Shown: positions 20,684-29,820 of the stretch, one piece after another
How positions within the stretch are numbered: position 1 is the first letter of the stretch
How the letters are laid out: each line of letters starts with the position of its first letter
Assembly: GCA_029747585.1 (NCBI GenBank)
Contig: JAPEVF010000559.1
Span: 1-30,364 of the forward strand
Source of the DNA: Pleurotus djamor
Taxonomy: Eukaryota; Basidiomycota; Agaricomycetes; Agaricales; Pleurotaceae
DNA: 30,364 nucleotides
Direction: 5' to 3'
Notes under the pieces: generated by a model
What the model saw: only the letters and a program-made list of their open reading frames with translations
Databases searched by the model: none
What the model was told of the DNA's origin: nothing
Made by a program: the position numbers and the translations under genes

Positions 20684-21555
20684 CTAGCTGATCCTCATAC
20701 TTCGCATACTTTTGAGTGAAGCATCAATCTCCTCAGAAAGCACGCGCATATTTCGTTCCATTTGCTGGCGGGCGACAAGTTGGTTCTCCTCTTGTAGCCC
20801 TTCGGGTGTTGGAGGCGGGACGTTCAGCGCATCCTCGGCTTTTCGTATGTCATCCAACTCTTCTCCAAATGTCTCCGTAAAGCTCGATTCAGAGAGTTGG
20901 GCAGGGCTTTGCAATGTTCCTGGTTGCCCCCGATAATCCTCTCGCAAATGACATATTTTCAGCGCCGTCGTCCATCCCAAGGCTTCCGCTTCCCGCTCGC
21001 TAAGTTTCTCTTTGCGCTCAATCAAGGATTTGTACCCAGTTCGAACCCATTCTTCTACTTTGTGGTTCCTCCCGGCTTGGATTTTGTACACGGCAGGCAA
21101 ATTGGTCCATTGACTGAGTGTGTCTATCACCAGCTTCCGCAACGCACGCAACCCCCACAAATTGGCTAATTTCAGCACGGATCTCCACTCGTTTGCAGAG
21201 CGATTCACGGGAGCCAGTTTTCTGATGGCACGAGTGACAAAGGCATCAAGGACATCATTATGTAAAACACTTACAATTCATTGACAACGGAGAGAAACCT
21301 TTCAAAATCTACTCCGCTGACCCCTTCGAGGCGGATTGGGCTTTCTGTACTCTGGCCTTCTGCCCCGGCCTCGCTGCTGGGTGGCAGCTCAAATAGGTCG
21401 TGGAATATGGCCGAATGTTTCCGCAGGTAAGTAGTAGAAGTTCTGTATAGCTGGCCCTCTACCTGAGCTGGATATCAGGTGACGCACCTCCTCAGATAAC
21501 CCATGTTTACCTCGAAGATCGCCATGTCCGAATAGGGCTCCTTCACAGTGGTCAT
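20684..21555 (-). CDS. BTB/POZ domain protein 4 (class II)
   Basis: First of five BTB paralogues in this arm, all on the minus strand. Exons 21555-21511, 21462-21275 and 21221-20684 give 256 residues. Exon 1 is a 15-codon leader. Exon 2 has VEGQLYRTSTTYLRKHSAIF, then LEGVSGVDFERFLSVVNEL. Exon 3 reads ANEWRSVLKLANLWGLRALR, KLVIDTLSQ, VEEWVRTGYKSLIERKEKLS and ALGWTTALKICHLREDYRG. Class II members share the block VEEWVRTGY...AEALGWTTALK, absent from class I. The C-terminus is rich in Glu and Met and may form a coiled coil (QQMERNMRVLSEEIDASLKS). Splice phases (0 then 2) equal those of BTB1-3. Confidence 0.85.
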
Positions 21556-21811
21556 GATTAGATGATACGAAGAGTCACTACGAATTTGGTTCGTGACGCC
21601 CTCCTTATCTCCTCAATGGCTAGTGAGCTTAGCACGGTGCAACCTAGGGACTTGGTGGGAAAGGAACCAGCGCCACCACTTTGGTTGAGGGACAGCGCTG
21701 TCCCTCACGCCGCCACTTACTTCCGCCCTTTTCGTTGCACTACACATCGTCCTTTAAGTACATCAATTCGTCGAACTCACTATCAGTAGGACAAGTGTAT
21801 ACTAATCCTTC

Positions 21812-22712
21812 CTAAGATACCGGTGCTTTCTCGGAGACTGGAGGAGAAGCGTCCAACACAGCCCCGACTTCTCGCAGACTCTTCAACTCAACTTGGAAGG
21901 CCCTATCTACTAGTGCTTTCCATACAAACGGCTCGACTTTTGGCCACTCGAAGCTAAACTTTGGTGGTGGACTTGCAGGTGTGTCACACTTGTCCGTGGC
22001 CGAACTAGTGGGATCGGGATGCCCAGGATCGTTGGGTACAGATCCAGCCCGACCAGGGCCCTTCAAGGCCGCTATGTCTTCTCGCACATGTCCCAGCTTC
22101 AATGCTGTCTTCCATCCAATTTCCTCCGCCTCTGCTTCGGTCACTTTCATACTCCTTTCTACCAACTGTGAGTACCCGGAGTGCACCCACTTTTCGACCT
22201 CGAATTGCCGTCCGAAGAGAACGTAATCGGTGGCGGACCAACCCGCAGTTTGGCTGTTCGTAAGGGTTTCAATCGCAATCTTCCTCAGCTCACCGAATCC
22301 CCACAAGTTCGCCAGTTTCAAAACGACCATCCAATCTTCATCTGAGTGGAAAGCCGGCTCTACTTTGCTTTTGGGAAGGCATGTCATGAGTTATTCACCG
22401 TTTGGCGGACAAATTGATAATCACTTACAACTCAAGCACCACAGAAAGGAATGTCTCGAAATCCACTTTGCTCACCCCGTCCAATTGGACCGGACTAATT
22501 TTGTTCGAACCACCATTCGCGGCGGACCCATTGGCTTGTCGGCCGAGGAGGTCGTTGAATTTCGTCGATTTCCTCGCTAAGTATGAGGTGGGGAGCTTGT
22601 ACACCTGGTCTTCAACCTATAAACATTGTCAGAAATGTTCACGGATTGATTAAAGTGGGCTACTTACCTTGAGTTCGCCAAGTTTCCAGAAGAAGAGGTT
22701 CTTGTTGTTCAT
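21812..22712 (-). CDS. BTB/POZ domain protein 5 (class II)
   Basis: Exons 22712-22668, 22616-22429 and 22367-21812 give 262 residues. The frame is open to another Met at 22754, but a TATA box (CTATAAAAGA, rev. 22772-22763) lies only 8 bp upstream of that Met. Starting at 22712 gives a 15-codon exon 1 like BTB4, so 22712 is preferred. Exon 2: VEDQVYKLPTSYLARKSTKF and VSKVDFETFLSVVLEL. Exon 3: DEDWMVVLKLANLWGFGELR, VEKWVHSGYSQLVERSMKVT and EEIGWKTALKLGHVREDI. The C-terminal tail is Pro/Ser/Thr-rich, then a conserved amphipathic segment (FQVELKSLREVGAVLDASPP) that BTB6 also carries. Confidence 0.84.
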
Positions 22713-22754
22713 CGCTATCCAGAGGAGAAACGCTAATTGGAGGATGCTGTTCAT

Positions 22755-23183
22755 GGTGCGTCTCTTTTATAGCATCTCAGGTATGTGAGCCACGGTCTTA
22801 TAGGCATGAACTTCGCCTTTGTGTTGGATTGAAGCAGGCACGGCGCATCACACGTTGACATCCACGCTTGTGGCTCTTTGTATCGAGGTCTTAGCAAGGC
22901 CTGCGGCTGGAGGTCACTGAACAAAGCTATTCTTTGTGATGTGGCCATTACACATTGAACGTCCATCCTCGTTCGAGTTCTTTGACCTTCGGGCCTTTTG
23001 CCTTGTGTGATTCCAGGCGTCTTCTGTATCCGGATGGCTGGTTACCTCATAAATTGGTAGGTCCTCAATTATCAATACCACCGATGCCTCAGACCTTCAC
23101 TGATGCTACGACTGTAAGTCTTAGTGATATATGTGACAGTACTTACGGCCCCCAGCCGTCGACCTCGGTCGACCGAGTAAAGG
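22755..23183. promoter_or_regulatory. Intergenic region between BTB6 and BTB5, with BTB5 TATA box
   Basis: About 430 bp. The BTB5 TATA box lies at its left edge (22763-22772, minus strand). A short inverted repeat GTCGAC-CTCG-GTCGAC lies near 23158-23174, just past the BTB6 stop. No gene seen. Confidence 0.4.
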
Positions 23184-24133
23184 CTAAGCACACGCCGGTG
23201 CACCTTCCAAGCATCTACTCGCTGGTGCTGGGACCTCCAAGGCACTACCCGCGCTTGCGATTTCAGTCAATTCAGTCGCGAAGGCCTTGAGTATCTGCTG
23301 CGCTGATTCACTGTTACTTGGGTCCTCGTCTGTCGGAGGGTTAGATTAGCACAAACGATACACGGAAATTTTACTGTGAACGTCGCATTACCCTGTGTGC
23401 TGGTTGTTCCGCTCGCATAATAAAATTGATGGTGGGGTNATGACTCGAGGTACAGATCGAGACCTCAGTCTATCTTCTCTGAGATTGCAAAGGGTCAACA
23501 GAGTCCTCCATCCAAGGATCTCTCCCTCTTCTTCGGTTATTTTGGACTCGCGTTCGAGCAATTCGATATATCCGCTTCGCACCCATTTCTCGACCTTATA
23601 AGTCCGTCCATACTGTATCCTGTTACCGCATCTCGCGCTTCGTGATAGACTCTTGCTCAAATTCGATATGGCCATCTTTCTAAGATCGGTAAAGCCCCAC
23701 ATGTTGGCCAGCTTTAATACGGAAAGCCAGTCAACGGAATCCGGCATGGTACCAGTTTCCACTTTTCTGATATTGTTATGAGTAATTTCGTTGGATATAG
23801 AAGATAGGGAGGGTACTGAACGGCTGTAAGATCACCGCGAGGAAGCTCTGAAAGTCACTCTTGTTGATACCTTCTAAGACGATCGGGGAGGCGTCGCTTT
23901 GTCCCTCTACGATAGAGCCCTCGCCATCCGATGGTAACAAAAACATCTGGTTGAAGACCTCTGATTTTGCTTTGAGGTAGTACGTTGGTATACGGAATAG
24001 TTCATCTTCTACCTGCCGTCACGGTTGATGAATTTACCATTAGATCGGCGGCAAGCTCACAGGACACACGAAGGATACTCACCTTGAACGTAGAAAAGTC
24101 CAAGTAATAAAATGCATTATGTTTGGCGTCCAT
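23184..24133 (-). CDS. BTB/POZ domain protein 6 (class II), frame interrupted by one N
   Basis: Exons 24133-24083, 24012-23822, 23766-23392 and 23329-23184. Exon 1 is MDAKHNAFYYLDFSTFK. Exon 2 has VEDELFRIPTYYLKAKSEVF and NKSDFQSFLAVILQP. Exon 3 has DSVDWLSVLKLANMWGFTDL, VEKWVRSGYIELLERESKIT and EILGWRTLLTLCNLREDR. The undetermined base at 23439 shifts the frame. Without it exon 3 is 374 nt, its GTAATG donor at 23391 is in the phase its partner needs, and exon 4 reads DEDPSNSESAQQILKAF...TEIASAGSALEV, resembling the BTB5 tail. With it, the frame ends early after HTG. The expected length is 253 residues. Sequencing error is the simpler explanation. Confidence 0.8.
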
Positions 24134-24414
24134 GGTGTTTTGTTATAGTTGCCAACGCTCGATGATCTCAAGAAAGCCGTCCGCGTAGAGGGCGGGATAA
24201 GCATAAGTATTAATCAAGATGGTTACTCTATAGAGCGAGAATAGGTCCAATACGATGCATATTTGTGTTTTTCATAAGTACCATGTGATCATATCTAGAG
24301 TAAGCCAAGTTCATTCAATGGTAGTTATAGCTAGGAGACTACTGGAATATTGTATACATGGCCTGCCTGACTGAGGACGGGAATTAAGGCGAGTAAGTAA
24401 CGCTTACCCCTTTA

Positions 24415-25414
24415 CTACTTCTTTTTCTTTTTCTTCTTTCCACCACTAGATACACCTGTCCCTCCGAGTTCAGGAATGATTGGGACCTGGTATTCAGGAT
24501 GCATGATTGCTTGATCGTGTCTGGGTATCGTGTCGAGTAGAGTGGCGAAATCCAATTTAATCCTTTCTGTACAGTTGACTCCTCGGTTCGACTGAAAGGT
24601 GAAAGGAGCATTGCAATAACTGCATTTCGAACCACGTTGGTATGACTCGCGTACAGCCGCAATCTTCAAGGCGTTTTCAATGCCAATGTGCGAAAGATCA
24701 CCGGTCGATAAGGGCTGATCTCGTCGCACCAAGGCTGTGAGAGCGGGGAGTAGCCACGACTTGATATCGAGGTCAATAGCGATCCCAAGTTTCTCCGCTG
24801 GATCAGTGACCAAGGGCTCCAAGCTTCGTATAGCATCTTCTCTGATGACATCCATATCCCAAATCGAGGAGAGGTACAGCACAGACCGCCACCCAGAAAT
24901 ATCTAGGTTGACGGTGAGTGGAAGGGCACTGGTTATCATATCAATGAAGATATTGAGTCTTGTGCGATATAGAGGATGGGTATATGCGACTGACCGTGGA
25001 TATAGATATTCAAGAAAGGCACGGAAATCCTTCAAACAGATATCTTTCAGATAAATAGGAGACTTGTACGATCCATCAGATTCCGCATGCTTTGAAGCAG
25101 ACGATAGCTCAGCCAAAGACTGCAAAAAAGTTGGTGAAGCCTGCTCGAATCTGTACTGTGGCACTCTGAACACACAGTCTTCAACCTAGATACACTGGCT
25201 CAGCTGGTCAGCATCAATGATCATCGGGACGGCGCACCAAGAATTCGATCGATTCGAAATAGAAATGATCGTCATGGTGGCATGAAGATTGAGGCGGCGG
25301 TGGGGAGGCCTCTCCCAACAAAGGAGGGTTGACATCGTGAATGCTGGGGTCTGGGGAAGGACCAGGCAGCGGATCTGGTGGCGGTGATATGGGGTCACTT
25401 TGGGGACTCTTCAT
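24415..25414 (-). CDS. BTB/POZ domain protein 7 (class III) with CxxC pair and poly-Lys end
   Basis: Exons 25414-25238, 25185-24995 and 24928-24415 give 293 residues. The 59-residue first exon is Pro-rich (SPPPDPLPGPSPDPS) before DDHFYFESIEFL. Exon 2: VEDCVFRVPQYRFEQASPTF and LKDICLKDFRAFLEYLYPR. Exon 3: SGWRSVLYLSSIWDMDVIRE, PAEKLGIAIDLDIKSWLLPA and IGIENALKIAAVRES. A class III feature follows: a Cys pair KCSYC and a further Cys downstream (NCTER), perhaps a small metal site. The protein ends SSGGKKKKKKK. The second intron (24929-24994) is readable in frame and yields a longer ORF, but splicing gives YPRALPLTV as in BTB8. A TATA-like box sits at 25447-25456. Confidence 0.85.
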
Positions 25415-25739
25415 AATGGGCTGGCAAGAAAGAGTACGCGCAGTTGCATTTATATCACTCTACTGGCAACTGCGGTGAACCACACTTGAGCCTCATGGGT
25501 GACATCGTGCACTGGTGTATGACTTCTGTAGGCGACTGTGATTCAATTGATTGGGTCATCTGAGCTTTATCGCTTCAAGCGCAGCAATGAATGAGGTTCT
25601 ACCAACAACCGAGCTACGGCGATATATCCTCCCACTTCCAGCCAGCGCAGGCAGCTACAAAGTCAAGATTAGGAAATCACTGACAGAAAAGGGCCGTTAC
25701 TGACCAACTTGGAGGTAATGCAGTGTGAGAGAATGAGCA
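25415..25739. promoter_or_regulatory. Intergenic region between BTB8 and BTB7 with TATA box
   Basis: About 325 bp, no gene. GATATAAATG (minus strand, 25456-25447) is about 35 bp upstream of the BTB7 ATG. Confidence 0.5.
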
Positions 25740-26705
25740 TCAAGCTTGACCTAAAAGATCTAATGCAGAGGTACTGGCCTCCTGCATCTTTCGAGTCTTC
25801 TTGAACTTCGGGTTTCGGGGAGTGCGTAGTTCGCGGGCGGTGATGGCTTTGTCGTCCCTCAGTGAAGGTGGGTTGAGGATATTACTGAGATCGGTCTCGA
25901 TCCGCGATCTACAGTCAACGCTGACGGAGCCCCGCTGGGGTTGGAGGCTCATAGTTCCATTGGAGGAACAGTAGTAGCACGTCGAGCCTGAGCGTTGGCA
26001 CGCCTCTCGGATGGCCGCGATTTTCAGCGCGCAGTCAATTCCAATGAATGATAGGTCGGCAGGGGAGATGGGCTGCTCTCGCTGGACCAAGGCATTGAGG
26101 GAGGGTACGAGCCACGCTTCGATGTCGTAGTCTATAGCAATCCCCACTTTCTCCGCAGGGTTGAGGATGAGTGAATCTAGGTTGTGTATCGCATCTTTAC
26201 GGATACTGGCCATGTCCCACAGGGAAGCTAGCTTGAGGACCGATGTCCACTCACGCGCAGTCAACGCAGCGGGACGTGCGATAGTCCTAGAGATTGACTA
26301 AGATAAAGCGGAAAGGGAAGATAATAGTTTTTACCTTGGGTAAAGATACTTGAGAAAGTCACGAAACTCGTTGCATTCTATTCCGTCGAGTCTCAGAGGC
26401 TGCTCATCAGACAGACCGTCGACAAGGCCTTCAGGCGGGAGCTCAAACATAGACAAGAAAATGGGCGACTCCGATTCAAACTTGTGTCTTGGTACTTTGA
26501 ACAGGACCCCTTCGACCTTCACGTAGAGGTTCCAGCTTCAGTGAATCGTATCGCGTTGGGTACTACTCACGGAGAACACGATGAACGTGAAGTAGTATTG
26601 ATCGTCGTATTTGTGTGTTGGTACACTGTTCGTGAAGTTCGTGAAGACATCTTGCAAAGTCGGGACGACTATAAGGTCTACGTTAGGGTTCGCAGTGTGT
26701 TCCAT
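25740..26705 (-). CDS. BTB/POZ domain protein 8 (class III) with CxxC pair
   Basis: Closest relative of BTB7. Exons 26705-26571, 26516-26335 and 26286-25740 give 287 residues. Exon 1 ends DDQYYFTFIVFS. Exon 2: VEGVLFKVPRHKFESESPIF and ECNEFRDFLKYLYPR. Exon 3: TAREWTSVLKLASLWDMASI, PAEKVGIAIDYDIEAWLVPS, FIGIDCALKIAAIREACQR, then the Cys pair TCYYC and VDCRSRIETDLSNIL, aligning with KCSYC and NCTERIKLDFATLL of BTB7. The C-terminus is basic (RNPKFKKTRKMQ). A TATA box (CTATATAAAC, minus strand 26754-26745) lies 40 bp upstream. It is divergent from MYND gene 1 across 287 bp. Confidence 0.86.
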
Positions 26706-26992
26706 GATGTAGAGTGCTACGGCTGAAAATCAGACGAGTAATGTGTTTATATAGCTTCTACTTGCCTCATGTCTAGCCACATGTTCGTGTTATGGCAATG
26801 GCATCGACTGCGTAGCGAGATATGTTGCTGGCGTAGGTGGAAAGAAAGCAACCGTGGCGTGGGCGCCAATTATCGAGCGCTTGATCTTACTCAACATCGA
26901 CATGCTCTGGAAATTTGAAATGCACGAAAATCACATTTATGTGAACATCCTTCCATTGCCCCATTTCATTGAGTTAGAGGGAAGAGCGACCC

Positions 26993-28106
26993 ATGGTCAA
27001 TCCTACTACTTACGCGCTTGCCCGTCTCGCAGGCATCACGGATGATGCTCCCTCAGCTCCTACAGGAATGGGAAAGATTCGAGCCCTCAATAATCTGGTA
27101 TCGTCCTTTTTAAATTTTCTGTGTGGACATACATCTGACCGTCGTGTCTATAGCTTGATGAAGTCCAATCGAGGCCCGAGCGCGAGCAGGACAAAATCTT
27201 CAGGTAAGTATTGTTGATTCGTTGAAATGTTGCAAATATGTTGAGGGACAATGGGTCACTGACTCTTCTACGTGTATAGCGAACTTGCTGCGACATATCT
27301 GCCCGAACTTGGCGCAGCTTTTAGAGAAGAAACAGGTCCAGCGAATTGTTCCATGGTGTTGATGAACGCGATCTCGCATACGTTCGGCCCCTTCCCCCTA
27401 TCATTGCAACCAACCCACTAACATGCACTAGGCCGTACTTCGTGCGCTTTGCAGGCCTCCCAGAAATGAGGGACTTGATCTACCATCAGGCAAACCGTAT
27501 GGCGCAGTCCGCGGTGGAAGTCCCTAACATGCCACACGAAATCGTTGGCCAATTTGCACAGTTTCTGTCCACTCTCTTGGTCATGCAAGATCCTAGTCAC
27601 GTCGCTGAAGCAGATAAAACTATCCTTTTGCGTAACCTTCGCTTGTGGTCGAGACGTTTCGGTCCGTACTCTTTTGCCTCTCAAGCAACTGACCGTTGCT
27701 ACTCCCAGTTGATGAACACGAATGGGTGCGTGACTTCCGCGGAATAGTTTGTCTTGCGCTGATTTACATACAGTGAGATTCGAAAGGCGATGAGGTCCAA
27801 GTTTCGAAGGGAACTGATGCACTGTGGGTCTCCGCGGTGCGGTGCTTCCAAAAGGCACAGTAACAGCGGCACCTTGAAGCAGTGTTCTCGGTATGTCGCC
27901 TTTCATCATTCATGCTAAACCCAACTTGGTGCTGACTTGTTGTCAAGATGTAAGGCCGCAGTATACGTGAGTTGATCTCCCGAGTTTCTTCCCGAATCCC
28001 TTGCAGACTTTCTGATGTTGACTTCATGAACCCTTAGTGTGGTGAGGAGCACCAACGACAAGCATGGCCTCTCCATAAAGCCACCTGTTTCCAAACAACT
28101 TTCTGA
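26993..28106 (+). CDS. MYND zinc-finger protein 1
   Basis: MYND fingers bind proline-rich peptides in partner proteins; the partner is unknown. Seven exons: 26993-27097, 27154-27203, 27280-27381, 27432-27725, 27774-27890, 27948-27966 and 28038-28106, giving 251 residues. The N-terminal 180 residues are helical and family-specific (LAATYLPELGAAFREETGP, PYFVRFAGLPEMRDLI, GQFAQFLSTLLVMQD, RNLRLWSRRFGP). The C-terminal MYND finger has C201, C206, C221, C224, C230, H234, H242 and C246 (QCSRCKAAVYC, then HQRQAWPLHKATC). The sixth exon is only 19 nt and sits in the middle of the finger. His replaces the usual Cys at one ligand position, as in many fungal MYND fingers. Tandem with MYND gene 2. Confidence 0.86.
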
Positions 28107-28184
28107 TGCCCAACGCTGAGGCCGGGGCCTCGAGCGTTCTTATGAGCGGGATATCTGTACTGTACATAGAGTATCTTATTGCTT

Positions 28185-28212
28185 GACGCGTGGAGTAGGA
28201 GTACCACGCGTC
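28185..28212. promoter_or_regulatory. Inverted repeat with two ACGCGT (MCB-like) boxes upstream of MYND gene 2
   Basis: GACGCGTGG (28185-28193) and CCACGCGTC (28204-28212) form a perfect 9-bp inverted repeat with a 10-nt loop. Each arm contains ACGCGT, the MluI cell-cycle box bound by MBF in fungi. It lies 107-134 bp upstream of the MYND2 ATG and about 80 bp beyond the MYND1 stop, so it could be a paired operator or a hairpin in the MYND1 3' UTR. Confidence 0.4.
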
Positions 28213-28318
28213 CCAACCTTGTTTTGAACTTTACATAAATATTACGTCTTCATATATGCACCCCATCTGGGATGAGCCACCCGAGGTTTGGGCTTGTGAC
28301 GCAACCACCAACACGACG

Positions 28319-29424
28319 ATGTCGATGAACATGAATCCAACGCCAGAATCCCTCGCTGCCCTTGCTGGGTTGATAAATTACGATCCTGATGTTGACGAGG
28401 GATTGAAATTTCGCGTCCTGAAAGGCCAGGTAATCATCAAATCAGTCCTCAGTGATGTTCTTTCTGATCGTTTGAGCGCTCCCTTAGCTCGGGATGATCC
28501 AAACTTGGCCAAGAGACGAGCAAACGAAAATCCATAGGTTTCTATCTCACCGCGATTCGTACCTGTGGGTCACTTGATGATTCGTTTTTAGCGCGACCGC
28601 TGCAAAGTACCTCCCCGCAATGGCAGAGAAATTTCGAACGGAAACCACGTCATTTAATGGTCCAATGGTGTTACTGAACATTGTCTCCTACACGTTCGTC
28701 ACCATCTGGGTTATATTATGCGCTTATGTTGAGATCCTCTTTTGTCTGATAGGCCATATTATGTTCGTTTCATGGCCAGCCCTGCCGGGCAGGGAATCGC
28801 CGCCCTGCAAACCAAACGCGTTGCCGCCGAGGCAGACAAGATTAGTACCATGAGTGCTGATGATGTCGCTGAGATAGGGCAGTTTCTTGCTACGATTCTC
28901 CTTCTACAGGGGATCGAAGGCGTGGACGAGAATGATAAGAAGACGCTCATCCCCAAGCTTAGACTATGGCAGAGGTCTTTTCCGGGTCGACTAGCTTCGG
29001 AGACTAGTATGAGATGCTTCGCATTGTTGACAGACGACCCGTAAGGGATTCCTCTCCTCTCTGTCCGAGTTAATGTCAAATTCACGGTTGGGATTAGGGA
29101 GATGCGAGAGCCTATGGCCCACGTCCGCTCTTTACTGACAGGGGTGCTGCAGAAATGCCAGGGTCCTTCTTGCGGCGCGACTCAGAAGCCAGATGGAGGC
29201 CAGCTGATGCAGTGTTCTAGGTAAATGGCAGAATGGAACAACCGTCAAGCGTAGACTGACCTAAGTCTGTTTTTTAGATGCAAGTCGGTGGCCTATGTGA
29301 GTCTTCCAGTTTAGATCAGGAGGTGACGCGGGTATAACGCTTGAATCCTTCATAGTGCGGCCAAGAACACCAGAAACAAGGATGGCCTTCTCATAAATCC
29401 GCCTGCTTCAAACCCGCGTTCTGA
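28319..29424 (+). CDS. MYND zinc-finger protein 2
   Basis: Tandem paralogue of MYND1. Seven exons: 28319-28429, 28488-28537, 28592-28693, 28753-29040, 29098-29220, 29278-29296 and 29356-29424, giving 253 residues. Exons 2, 3, 6 and 7 are exactly as long as in MYND1 (50, 102, 19 and 69 nt). The acceptor at 28486-28487 is chosen because it yields LGMIQTWPRDEQTKIHR, aligning with the second exon of MYND1. Conserved blocks: YLPAMAEKFRTETTSF, PYYVRFMASPAGQGIAAL, IGQFLATILLLQG and PKLRLWQRSFPG. The C-terminal MYND finger is CQGPSC, QCSRCKSVAYC and HQKQGWPSHKSAC. The exact start among three close Met codons (28319, 28325, 28331) is uncertain. Confidence 0.85.
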
Positions 29425-29636
29425 TGTACGTGTAAAGGCTCCAGGGGAGTTCTTCTTGACATAGGGGTGTCGCCAACGTAGTCGACGTGAACTTGTTTCA
29501 TTTGAGATGTAACTTCCAAGAGGGATGTTTGTGGCACTCGTCGCCATCAAAGACATGTCCGTTTCAGCACAGTTCCGAGAGCCCGAGAGTTGAAAAATCA
29601 GCAGGAAGAGCAGGGAACGACTGACAGGCAGGCGAT

Positions 29637-29762
29637 TATATAAGCAAGGCCCCTTGACGGCATCAACAGCGACCACCACTGGGAAATATGAACCTGGCGA
29701 ACCCTCTAAACGATGAACGACATGTGGCTTTTTTGAACGATTCTCTCAACGCCGAAACGTAA
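29637..29762 (+). promoter_or_regulatory. TATA box and possible upstream ORF of the last gene
   Basis: TATATAA at 29637-29643 is followed 45 bp later by an ATG at 29688 opening a 24-codon ORF with a TAA stop at 29760-29762. Its frame does not connect to the downstream gene by any splice I could make. It is read as a uORF in the leader of the gene starting at 29821. Confidence 0.4.
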
Positions 29763-29820
29763 TCCCATCGTCCAGCAAAATTGGCGTCCGCACATCGTCT
29801 TCCCGACCAACGCAGCCCCA

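Noticed and set aside
20712..21169. Plus-strand ORFs opposite BTB4
   Set aside because: Antisense shadows of a well-supported coding exon.
27418..27909. 163-codon ORF on the minus strand
   Set aside because: It lies opposite exons 4 and 5 of MYND1, crosses their intron, and has no recognisable domain; it is an antisense shadow.
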